A stretch of DNA of 64,000 nt from Deltaproteobacteria bacterium (GTDB lineage Bacteria; UBA10199; GCA-002796325; JACPFF01), in assembly GCA_016183065.1 (NCBI GenBank), contig JACPFF010000005.1:16314-80313 (forward strand), in the 5' to 3' direction. Shown one piece after another: positions 47,594 through 55,844 of the stretch (positions within the stretch are counted from its first letter, which is position 1; each line of letters opens with the position of its first letter). A program made the position numbers and the translations under genes. The notes beneath the pieces were generated by a model that was given only the letters and a program-made list of their open reading frames with translations, was not told the DNA's origin and searched no databases.

Positions 47594-48457
47594 TCAGCAC
47601 CGTTGCAGGATGGTCCCGAGAAACATATAGGCGTGTTCTCCGGCCTTATTGGTCGAAAAAACCGCGCGCCCCTCCCGTCGCTGTTGTTCCAGATGTGCCC
47701 GAATAGGATTCGCATTCGTGTACATGCCAAATGGTGTCTGATGAGCGGTGACAGAGAGAACTGCATAGGACCGCTCTATACAACGCATCACTGCGACCGG
47801 ATCCGAGAGGGAGGACCATTGGAGTGCGACCAGGGTGCCCTGCTCCATGGGATGCGCAAGGAGGGGAAGGAGATATTGCGTCCCGTCTGGGCCGCCGTTG
47901 ACGGTCATCATGTCCGGCCCTGCCGAAGGGAGAGGAATCGGCAGATATGGCAAATTAGCGGCAATCAAGTGGCCTGGTCCTGTTACGAGATGAGGAAGCA
48001 CGTCGAAAAGCGATGCGTGCTGAAATGCATACTGTGCCAACGATCCCGTTTTCTCTGCATTTCGACGGGAGACGTCCAGCGCCGCAGCATCCACATCCGA
48101 GGCCTCCACTCGGCCGTTCCATCCCCCCACACTCCTGATGGCCCACAGTGTCGGAATGCTGCTGCCGGCGCCGATATCGGTGATCGTGTGAATGGTTGCG
48201 GTTGACAGGGCCCTCGCAATAAGCTGCGCGTAGAGATACGTGTCCTCCAAGGCGTCAAACTTCGTTACTTCCGGCGTGTAGGTACCAAGCCGCAGATGAG
48301 CAATCGTCACGTCGCTTTCCCGAATCGCCCCGCGGACCGCACGGTGACCCGTGAAGAACTCTTCCAGTGTGTGTGCTGCGCGTTCGTGTGACATTGATTG
48401 GTGCGGCATCGTTATATCATCCTGAGTCATAAGTATGAGAGGTGCCTCTCTTGGCAC
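47594..48457 (-). CDS. PrmC/HemK-like SAM methyltransferase (paralog)
   Basis: TITDIGAGSSIPTLWAI, IAANLPYLPIP, GGPDGTQYLLPLLAHPM. Confidence 0.8.
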   Translation of the reverse strand: MPREAPLILMTQDDITMPHQSMSHERAAHTLEEFFTGHRAVRGAIRESDVTIAHLRLGTYTPEVTKFDALEDTYLYAQLIARALSTATIHTITDIGAGSSIPTLWAIRSVGGWNGRVEASDVDAAALDVSRRNAEKTGSLAQYAFQHASLFDVLPHLVTGPGHLIAANLPYLPIPLPSAGPDMMTVNGGPDGTQYLLPLLAHPMEQGTLVALQWSSLSDPVAVMRCIERSYAVLSVTAHQTPFGMYTNANPIRAHLEQQRREGRAVFSTNKAGEHAYMFLGTILQRC

Positions 48458-48638
48458 ACTATCCCTTGTAGAGTGATTTTCCGAAAAACGTCCATATTCT
48501 AATGCAATTAATATGCCAAAAATAGAAAATTGTAACTATTTGAATTTATACTATTTTTTAAACCGATCCACCGCTGAGGCCCAAAAAGTGTTCCATTTTA
48601 TGAGCACTATCGCGTTCAACTTTCCGGATAATGGAACA

Positions 48639-48805
48639 AGCGAGAGCGGCGAGCGTGAGGGGGGAGGCTCCAGCACAGCTGGGCCTTGATCCGGCTGTGC
48701 CGGTGGAGGGGGGTGTGGCGACGACCGAGTCCGGGGACCCGCGAAGCGGGTGGACGAGGAAGTCCCCGCAGGCGGAGCCGGAGGGTACGTGAGCCCCTCC
48801 AATAG
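48639..48805 (+). repeat. Dispersed structured intergenic repeat (copy R5, longest)
   Basis: agcggcgagcgtgagg...ccggctgtgccggtgg...gtggcgacgaccgagtccggggacccgcgaagcgggtggacgaggaagtccccg...tacgtgagcccctccaatag. Confidence 0.85.
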
Positions 48806-48806
48806 A

Positions 48807-49691
48807 TCACCGCATGCGCACGGCATGCATTGCCCCATGCTCCCGCGCAAGCATGGCCTGCTTCCGGGCACACCCGCCCCGATACCCGCCAAACACCCCC
48901 ATTTTTTGGATCACGCGGTGACAGGGGATCACGTAGGCAATCGGATTGCCGGCCACGGCATTGGCCACGGCACGACAGGCCCGCGGCCGGCGGATCATCT
49001 GGGCCAGCTGTTCGTACGACACCACAGCACCCGGAGGGAGGCGGAGGAGCGCCTGCCAGACCTGTATTTGGAACGGCGTCCCCTTGAGTAACAGTGGCAG
49101 CGGCGGATCTCTCTCTGCCGCTGCCCCGAAAATTTTCCCCATGTACGGGTGCGTGTACCTGCGGTCTTCCCTGATGGTTGCCCGTGGCCATGTGTCGTGC
49201 AGCTCCGCCACAAGGGCCTGTGCGGTATCCGACGGGGTTGGCGCGACAAATGACAACATGCAGATCCCACGGGCCGTCACCGCCACCAGCCCCTCTCCAA
49301 ATGGGGTCGGATGGATGCCGAACCGGATCTGCAAGCCCTCGCCTGCCTGCTTGTATTCGCCAGGCGTCATGGCCTCGACCTTGACAAAAAGATCATGGAG
49401 CCGACCCGGTGAAGAGAGACCGACATCCAGTGTGACATCCAGGATGGACCGCGATTGCTCGAGCAAACGCTTGGCCGTACTGAGTGAGAGAAACTCGAGA
49501 AACTGTTTCGGACTCAGACCCACCCACCGCTGAAAAAGCCGCTGAAAATGAAACGGACTCAAATCGACAATACCCGACAATTCTTCCAATCGCGGCTGTG
49601 CGGTGGCGTGCGTTTCCAAATAGTGGAGGACTTTCTCCACGCGCTGATAATCACGTGCCGCCTGTACCAATGTCGTCGATGGCGTTGCCAT
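48807..49691 (-). CDS. AraC-type HTH + O6-methylguanine-DNA methyltransferase (Ada-like without the N-terminal Zn domain)
   Basis: DLSPFHFQRLFQRWVGLSPKQFLEFLSLSTAKRLLE; IAYVIPCHRVIQKMGVFGGYRGG active site PCHRVI. Confidence 0.93.
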   Translation of the reverse strand: MATPSTTLVQAARDYQRVEKVLHYLETHATAQPRLEELSGIVDLSPFHFQRLFQRWVGLSPKQFLEFLSLSTAKRLLEQSRSILDVTLDVGLSSPGRLHDLFVKVEAMTPGEYKQAGEGLQIRFGIHPTPFGEGLVAVTARGICMLSFVAPTPSDTAQALVAELHDTWPRATIREDRRYTHPYMGKIFGAAAERDPPLPLLLKGTPFQIQVWQALLRLPPGAVVSYEQLAQMIRRPRACRAVANAVAGNPIAYVIPCHRVIQKMGVFGGYRGGCARKQAMLAREHGAMHAVRMR

Positions 49692-49739
49692 ATGAGTGCA
49701 CTCTATGCTATTGTCCGCCCATTCTCCACCCGATTCTTG

Positions 49740-50420
49740 CTACGACACCCCTCTCCGCACATCCGACACCAGACGACCATCGCACAGATCGATCTCCCGT
49801 GAGGCCATGGCCGCATAGTCCGGCTCATGCGTGACGAGGATGATCGTCGTCCGATCCCGCCGATGGACCTCTTGCAAGATCTGCATGACTTTCATCCCAT
49901 TGACCGTATCGAGATTGCCGGTCGGTTCGTCGGCAAAGATGTAGCGCGGATTCATGATCAGCGCCCGTGCAATGGCGACACGCTGTTGCTGTCCGCCAGA
50001 CATCTGGGCCGGGAATTTGTCCTTCTCGCCGACAATGTCGAACTGCTCGAGGAGCGCCATCGCCTGCGGGCGCTTCTCCTCCAACAGTCCCACATTGCGG
50101 GGCGCCAGAAGCACATTCTCCAGCGCGGTGAGTTCCGGCAGGAGATAATGAAACTGGAAAATGAAGCCGACATGCCGGCACCGAAAGGCATGGAGCGCAC
50201 GGACACTCAATGCCCGGACCGTCTCCCCATCAATGATGATCTCCCCGTGGTTGGGATGATCGAGCGTGCTCAGCAGATAGAGGAGCGTGCTCTTCCCCGC
50301 GCCCGACCGTCCGGAGATGGAGACAAATTCCCCATCGGCGATGGTGACATCCAGGTCATGCAGTACACGCGTGTGCGACGAGCCAAATTCCTTGATGACA
50401 TGTCTGGCCACAATCGTCAT
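49740..50420 (-). CDS. ABC transporter ATP-binding protein (MacB/LolD type)
   Basis: SISGRSGAGKSTLLYLLSTLD, QMSGGQQQRVAIARAL, IFADEPTGNLDTVNG. Confidence 0.96.
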   Translation of the reverse strand: MTIVARHVIKEFGSSHTRVLHDLDVTIADGEFVSISGRSGAGKSTLLYLLSTLDHPNHGEIIIDGETVRALSVRALHAFRCRHVGFIFQFHYLLPELTALENVLLAPRNVGLLEEKRPQAMALLEQFDIVGEKDKFPAQMSGGQQQRVAIARALIMNPRYIFADEPTGNLDTVNGMKVMQILQEVHRRDRTTIILVTHEPDYAAMASREIDLCDGRLVSDVRRGVS

Positions 50421-50427
50421 GGGTCCC

Positions 50428-51672
50428 CTACAGATTTGCCCGGATAATATCGAGCGGTGTCATTTTCGAGGCGTGTCGCGCCGGGAAAAAACTCGCGACC
50501 ACGGCGGCCATCACCGACATGAGCAATGCCGTGCTGTAGATCGACGGGGCATAGGAAATCAGAAGTGACCGCCCCTTGCCGATATCGAATCCGAGATCGA
50601 TATGGCCAACAAGGAGATTCACTCCAAGGCCAAGGAGCATACCAAAAATGGCGCCGGAGATGCCCATGGTCAGTCCCTGCCACAAAAAGAGCTCCATGAT
50701 CCTTGCCGGCGCGTAACCGATCGACCGGAGAATCGCGATCTCTTTCTGCTTCTGGTTGATCATGATACTCAAGACATTGTAAATGCCAAAGGCGGCCACG
50801 AGTAGAATCGATATGGTAATGACCAGACGGACCACGTCCTGAATGATAATGATCTGCATGAATGCCGCATTGGCCTCTTCCCAACTTTCCACCTTGTCCG
50901 AGCCGTACAACGCCCATTGCGCTGCCAGTCGTTTCGATTGGTTGATATCCACCAGGGCGACCGAAATCTCGCTGATCCGCCCCGGCGTTTTGTTGATCTG
51001 TTGCACATCGGTCAGGTAGCCCAGCACCAGCCGCTCATCCAGCTCCTTGCTCCCCAGATGCAGAACACCGACGATCTTGAAGGGATAAGTATCGCCATCG
51101 CCCAATGTCACGGAGACGAATTCACCAAGGCGGGCGCCCAATTGTTTGAGCACGCCACTCCCCACGATCATTTTCTTCCCCCCGCCGCGCAGATCGAGCA
51201 AACTCCCCTCCCGCATATAGTCTTCCAGGCTCGTCACCCGGACCTGCCGCTCCGGTTCGATCCCGACAAATCCCACGGCCCATTTGCTCTGTCCCCGCGC
51301 AAGAATGGCATCGACGGAAAAACGCGGGGCAAAATCGACCACCACGGGATCGTGACGCAACCGATCAAACCAGCCCTGCGGATTTTCCAGCTTCGCGATG
51401 TCGCGTCTGCCGGAGGGCGGAACAATCCAGTGCATCAACTCCCCGGCCCCGGCGACGCGCGGCTCAATCTCCTCCGGCACAATAAATGCCTCGCGCCCGG
51501 AGATGCGGATATGGGCCGTGTTGTTGAGCAATTGTTCGGCAAGATACTGTCGCATCCCGAGCTGGATCCCGGCGATGACAACATAGATCATGGCACTAAA
51601 GGAGATCCCCAAAAAAATGAGGACCGTCTGTTTTTTCCGCGACACCATCTGTCGCATGGCCAGAAAAAACAT
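50428..51672 (-). CDS. FtsX-like ABC permease
   Basis: N-terminal TM, periplasmic domain, NVLSIMINQKQKEIAILRSIGYAPARIMELFLWQG. Confidence 0.93.
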   Translation of the reverse strand: MFFLAMRQMVSRKKQTVLIFLGISFSAMIYVVIAGIQLGMRQYLAEQLLNNTAHIRISGREAFIVPEEIEPRVAGAGELMHWIVPPSGRRDIAKLENPQGWFDRLRHDPVVVDFAPRFSVDAILARGQSKWAVGFVGIEPERQVRVTSLEDYMREGSLLDLRGGGKKMIVGSGVLKQLGARLGEFVSVTLGDGDTYPFKIVGVLHLGSKELDERLVLGYLTDVQQINKTPGRISEISVALVDINQSKRLAAQWALYGSDKVESWEEANAAFMQIIIIQDVVRLVITISILLVAAFGIYNVLSIMINQKQKEIAILRSIGYAPARIMELFLWQGLTMGISGAIFGMLLGLGVNLLVGHIDLGFDIGKGRSLLISYAPSIYSTALLMSVMAAVVASFFPARHASKMTPLDIIRANL

Positions 51673-51677
51673 GCCGC

Positions 51678-52463
51678 CTACCTTTCAACCAGGATGCGAT
51701 CTGTATCGCGAAGGTCCCCCCCCAGAATCGCGGCATCATTCTCCTTCACGCTGCCGACCGTCACCGGGATCTTCAGTCGCCGGCCCGCGCGCTTGACAAC
51801 CATGGTTCCGCCTTGAATGGCCGCCACAGGCACCAGCATCACGTTGCGATGCTCCTGCACGGCGATCACGACGTCGGCGGTCATTCCCGGGAGGATATTG
51901 CCGGGGAGATCGTCGACACGGATATGGGCCAGAAAGAGATCATTGTGCGGAAAGAGCGCAGAGACAACTCCGGTCCATTTTTTCCCCTGCACGCTTTCCA
52001 CCACAATGTTCACCGGTTGCCCCTCGGCCACGCGCAGGGCCCCCTGTTGTTCGAGCGGGACTTCAATGTAGCGGTCTTTCAGATTTTGCAGTTGCAGGAC
52101 GACTCCCTGCGGCATCACGATCTCGTCGGACCGATACTGCACCGCCGTGATCGTCCCCGCAAATGGGGCGCGAAACACCGGGGTCTCGCGAAATTTGATG
52201 AGCGGCGTACCCGCCGCGACCGCCTCCCCTTCCCGCACGTAGAGCGCCTCGACGGATGCCATGAGCGCAAGACGGATCTCGTATTTTTGATCGGCCATGA
52301 CCCGACCGAGACCGTACACCGCCTCGATCATGTTGCCGCGCCGCACCGCCACCTCGGTGTATTGCCCTGCGCGCACCCAGAGGAGAGCAAGGACCACCGC
52401 GAGGATCAGCGGCCCACCGATCAACAACCAGCGAAGACGGTATCTGTGTGACATAACCCCCAC
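51678..52463 (-). CDS. Efflux periplasmic adaptor (HlyD/MacA-like)
   Basis: VAVRRGNMIEAVYGLGRVMADQKYEIRLALMASVEALYVREGEAVAAGTPLIKF; downstream GNILPGMTADV. Confidence 0.88.
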   Translation of the reverse strand: MGVMSHRYRLRWLLIGGPLILAVVLALLWVRAGQYTEVAVRRGNMIEAVYGLGRVMADQKYEIRLALMASVEALYVREGEAVAAGTPLIKFRETPVFRAPFAGTITAVQYRSDEIVMPQGVVLQLQNLKDRYIEVPLEQQGALRVAEGQPVNIVVESVQGKKWTGVVSALFPHNDLFLAHIRVDDLPGNILPGMTADVVIAVQEHRNVMLVPVAAIQGGTMVVKRAGRRLKIPVTVGSVKENDAAILGGDLRDTDRILVER

Positions 52464-52626
52464 ATCGCCCCCTTCTCGCCCTACTATGGCGATCGAGACA
52501 ATGAAAAGGGATTATTTCGTCTGGAATCAGGATGCTGTATTTCCTGATGACCTCTCTGTTCATCAGAGAAGAGCGGAAGCGGGAGGGTATATTTTTTTCG
52601 CGAAAGCTTCATGTGCCAATTGCCCA

Positions 52627-52655
52627 CGCAACTTTTTGACACCACGGCCGATAAC
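52627..52655 (+). promoter_or_regulatory. sigma28-like promoter motif CGCAAC-N14-GCCGATAAC
   Basis: cgcaactttttgacaccacggccgataac, about 29 nt before ATG 52685. Confidence 0.72.
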
Positions 52656-52684
52656 ACCAGGATGCAGCAGTACGACTCCCCGAG

Positions 52685-53545
52685 ATGCTCCTCTTTGCGA
52701 TCATGATCAAGCATTGCAGCGCTGCAGCGACGGAACGGATGGCCCTCGACACGATGATGGCCAACGTGTCCACAGAGTTGGAGCGATTTCGCGACGCACT
52801 TCTCCCACGACTCCGTGCAGCAGCCACCGAACGCTACGGCAGCAGTGACACCCACGTGGGAGAGGCCACGGCCTTCCTGATCCGTTCTGCTGCGCGCACC
52901 ATCACGGAGACACAATCGCCACTTGGCAATGTCACAGCCCACCGGATCGAGCGATGGCTCGACGATTATGAAGGCGCCGACAGCGCTGCCCAGGAGGCCC
53001 GTCGCACCACAACCGCCGCCAAAAAAGCCGAGGCATCAACCACAACAAACGCCTCCGCACCGATGTCGTTACCCATCACCGGCATCATCAAGGAGGCGGA
53101 TCTTGTCGACGTAACACGGCCGATCTCGGCACGGGAACCAACACGGCTCACCATGGCGTTCGCTGAACGGTTTTTTGGTCTCCGTCACGGAAGCACCGGC
53201 GGCAGTCAGGCAGCGCATGTGACGCAACTCGCAGCGCTGCACGATGAACATGCGCCCGATCGCCGGGAAATGGTGCAATGGAATACGGCGATTGCACAGA
53301 TTCGTTTTGCCGTTGATGTCCGTTTTGGCATCACCACGGATGGGGAAAAAACCTACCTGCACTTAAGCTCGGAGGAAACAACCCAACGTCAGCAGATGCT
53401 TTCCGCCGCGATGACGTGGTTCGTTGAGGCATTGAGAGAAAAAAAGAGCGCCGTCGATCTCGCACGACGAACCGTCAGCACCAGACAATGGATCGTTCCC
53501 ACACCGCAGGCCATCGAGGATGTCGTTGCGCGTCTGGCACAATAG
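52685..53545 (+). CDS. Hypothetical protein, candidate effector
   Basis: 286 aa, Ala/Thr-rich, no recognised domain; preceded by the promoter motif. Confidence 0.6.
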   Translation: MLLFAIMIKHCSAAATERMALDTMMANVSTELERFRDALLPRLRAAATERYGSSDTHVGEATAFLIRSAARTITETQSPLGNVTAHRIERWLDDYEGADSAAQEARRTTTAAKKAEASTTTNASAPMSLPITGIIKEADLVDVTRPISAREPTRLTMAFAERFFGLRHGSTGGSQAAHVTQLAALHDEHAPDRREMVQWNTAIAQIRFAVDVRFGITTDGEKTYLHLSSEETTQRQQMLSAAMTWFVEALREKKSAVDLARRTVSTRQWIVPTPQAIEDVVARLAQ

Positions 53546-53546
53546 A

Positions 53547-53598
53547 GTATTTCGTACGTTTCATGAGTACAAATGTGCTCATGAAACGTACGAAATAC
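53547..53598. repeat. Near-perfect long hairpin (21-bp perfect arms, extendable to 24 bp, AAAT loop)
   Basis: gtatttcgtacgtttcatgag tac-aaat-gtg ctcatgaaacgtacgaaatac between convergent genes. Confidence 0.95.
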
Positions 53599-53680
53599 GT
53601 GTCGAAATATGTGCAGATGGATCCCTGAGAGCATTGCATTGTTGGCGGCGGCATCGCCGTGCGTCAGGCCATGGTGGTGT

Positions 53681-54442
53681 TCATATAACCCGCGCCTGGA
53701 GCTGTTTTCGCACCTCAGCCAGTGCTGCGTTGCGCATGCCGGTGGTGGCACCGCGCGCGTGGAGCACGTCGCCGGCATCCAGGAGATAGATGCGTCCGCC
53801 GAGCAGCACGAGATTATCATCCGGGACAAGGGCTCCGGCACGGTCGTGGGCAAGACGGACATCGAGGCCCATCTCCAACCGCGTGGCGATGAGTCGTGAC
53901 ATGAAATCATCGATCTGCGACTGTGTGAGCGTCCGGACATAGTCTGGCTCATCGATCCATGGCATGCAGACAATCCGCGTTGCACCCATAGTCATGACGC
54001 GCGATGGCACCAAAATCTGATTGATGATCGACCCGCACTCGGCATCGGTGTGCTGCGCAAGCGCCGCGGCCAGCGGCCCGTGGAGCGACAAGAGACGATA
54101 CGACTGCCCACCATCGTTCAGACCGGCGAATACCTTGTAATAGTGCGTGGAGGCCTCAGAGCTTCGCAGATCGTGCAGAATCAACAATCCGAGCGCATGG
54201 CCCGTTGCCACACCCAGTGCGGCGACTGTTGGATGCACATCAGGGGCATCAGTGGCGAGTGGGACCCACCGCGTCCGCGTCATGAGAGCCAGTGATATGT
54301 CCCGCGTCGTCAGCGCGTTCCCAATCGCCGCCAGAGGCGACATGCCTGGCGCCACGCGAAATGGGCACAGATCCGGCCCCCGAGGTACGGTGATAATGGC
54401 GGAACCTGGTGAAGCACCCCCTCTCATGGCACGGACTACCAT
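53681..54442 (-). CDS. Hypothetical protein with degenerate kinase-like C-lobe signature, candidate effector
   Basis: RLAHDRAGALVPDDNLVLLGGRIYLLDAGDVL resembles HxD...N...DxG pattern; start moved to ATG 54442 because the promoter motif overlaps the longer ORF. Confidence 0.45.
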   Translation of the reverse strand: MVVRAMRGGASPGSAIITVPRGPDLCPFRVAPGMSPLAAIGNALTTRDISLALMTRTRWVPLATDAPDVHPTVAALGVATGHALGLLILHDLRSSEASTHYYKVFAGLNDGGQSYRLLSLHGPLAAALAQHTDAECGSIINQILVPSRVMTMGATRIVCMPWIDEPDYVRTLTQSQIDDFMSRLIATRLEMGLDVRLAHDRAGALVPDDNLVLLGGRIYLLDAGDVLHARGATTGMRNAALAEVRKQLQARVI

Positions 54443-54449
54443 CAATAGG

Positions 54450-54478
54450 ATTATCGGCAGGCGGGGGAAAAAGTTGCG
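54450..54478 (-). promoter_or_regulatory. sigma28-like promoter motif CGCAAC-N14-GCCGATAAT
   Basis: Reverse complement CGCAACTTTTTCCCCCGCCTGCCGATAAT. Confidence 0.75.
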
Positions 54479-54507
54479 AGATATTAACATCCACCACACA
54501 CGCCGCT

Positions 54508-54580
54508 ATTCCGGCGGAAGCCGGAATCGAGACGTCTTCCCGACAAAAGTCGGGATCCAGTCTCAAGGCTCTGGATCCCG
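54508..54580. repeat. Intergenic double-hairpin repeat (dRS/REP-like)
   Basis: ATTCCGGC-ggaa-GCCGGAAT, CCCGAC-aaaa-GTCGGG, and GGATCC...GGATCC arms. Confidence 0.7.
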
Positions 54581-54625
54581 ACTGCAGCCTGCCCTGTCCT
54601 AGGATCTTTGCGATACCAGAGGTTG

Positions 54626-55123
54626 CTAGCCAACGGATTTCCGAAATTCGAATACCGCATCTGCGGCATGTTGCCCGCAGCCTATCGACTCTTTCTCAAA
54701 AGTAAAACCCACTTTCTCCATCACATGTCTTGACGCCGGATTTCTGGCTAAACATTTCCCAACCAGAGCTGTTAAGCCGAGTCTCTCGGCTTTCAATAAC
54801 AAAAGAGCAACGGCCTGAGTCGCATATCCCCTGCGCCAAAAAGGGACTCCAATCCAATAGCCAATTTCTGCTTCCAAGATGTCCCATTTGACATGAAATA
54901 ATGATGCGACACCGACAAATTGGTCATTCACATATACCGCATGAACAAACGCTTTCATCGCGGAACGGTCGTGCATTGCCTGCTGAATAAATTTCTCCGC
55001 GGCATCTATGGGGTACGGATGTGGAATTGAAGCGGTGGTATCTGAAATTAATCGATCAGCGGCATACGTCTGCACAAATGGCACATGGTCAAGAGCAATA
55101 TCCCGTAACTGACACCGGCTCAT
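54626..55123 (-). CDS. GNAT N-acetyltransferase (RimJ/RimL-like)
   Basis: LEAEIGYWIGVPFWRRGYATQAVALLLLKAERLGLTALVGKCLARNPASRHVMEKVGFTF. Confidence 0.92.
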   Translation of the reverse strand: MSRCQLRDIALDHVPFVQTYAADRLISDTTASIPHPYPIDAAEKFIQQAMHDRSAMKAFVHAVYVNDQFVGVASLFHVKWDILEAEIGYWIGVPFWRRGYATQAVALLLLKAERLGLTALVGKCLARNPASRHVMEKVGFTFEKESIGCGQHAADAVFEFRKSVG

Positions 55124-55352
55124 CGAGGGTCTTTATCCAACAAAAGATAAAAGTGCAAATGCGGGGTGCCGTGCTCGGTCGTCGAATGATCAGCGCAGCC
55201 GATGGTTCAAGCCCACACCCATAGAACGAACAACACATGGAGCCAGTAGGCCCCATGTGTTGTTTGCTCCCGTCGGTGGACATTTATCGAACCTTTTTGG
55301 TGAGTCAAGAGGGGCTTCATTTACTGGAACAACTCGAAAGGTTGTCGGCGTG

Positions 55353-55700
55353 ATGAGGGCACAGGGGCAAAATACGACGCTTAGGCGGCCGGTGTTGCGA
55401 CAAGGGAGACCAAGTGGCAGGCCCTCCAAAATGGGCCCGGAGATACTCCGAAAACTGGAGGAGGCCTTTGCATGGGGGGCGACTGACCGTGAGGCCTGTT
55501 TCTATGCGGAAATTGCCCCCTCGACCCTCTACCGATTTCAGCAGGAAAACGGGGAGTTTTTAGACCGAAAACGGCGGTTTCAATTGAGGCCCATCTTGAA
55601 GGCAAGAGTGGCCGTGGTGGTGGGGATTTTGCGCGATCCCTACTTGGCATTGAAATTCCTGGAGAAAAAATTGCCGGCGGAGTTTGGGAAGGGGAGGTAG
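55353..55700 (+). CDS. HTH protein resembling terminase small subunit/transposase-like DNA-binding domain
   Basis: RPSKMGPEILRKLEEAFAWGATDREACFYAEIAPSTLYRFQQENGEFLDRKRR. Confidence 0.65.
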   Translation: MRAQGQNTTLRRPVLRQGRPSGRPSKMGPEILRKLEEAFAWGATDREACFYAEIAPSTLYRFQQENGEFLDRKRRFQLRPILKARVAVVVGILRDPYLALKFLEKKLPAEFGKGR

Positions 55701-55816
55701 AGTCCCAGAATTTCTCGCACAACCTGTGCGATTTTTAGATGACCCTGGATTTATGCAACGAGCTGTTGCAGATTTATATGGCAGGGATTACTGATTGAGT
55801 TTATCCTTAAAGTCTA

Positions 55817-55844
55817 ATAGGTTATCGGCTTTAAAATAACCTAT
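55817..55844. promoter_or_regulatory. 9-bp inverted repeat overlapping the hsdR start codon
   Basis: ataggttat (55817-55825) / ataacctat (55836-55844). Confidence 0.6.

Noticed and set aside
55353-55700. Prophage remnant at the terminase-small-subunit-like HTH gene
   Set aside because: No other phage genes nearby; the HTH family also occurs as a stand-alone gene, so prophage is not supported.
55821-55829. Minus-strand GCCGATAAC upstream of hsdR as another regulon -10
   Set aside because: No GCAAC half-site at 14 or 16 nt and the orientation points away from hsdR; part of the inverted repeat.
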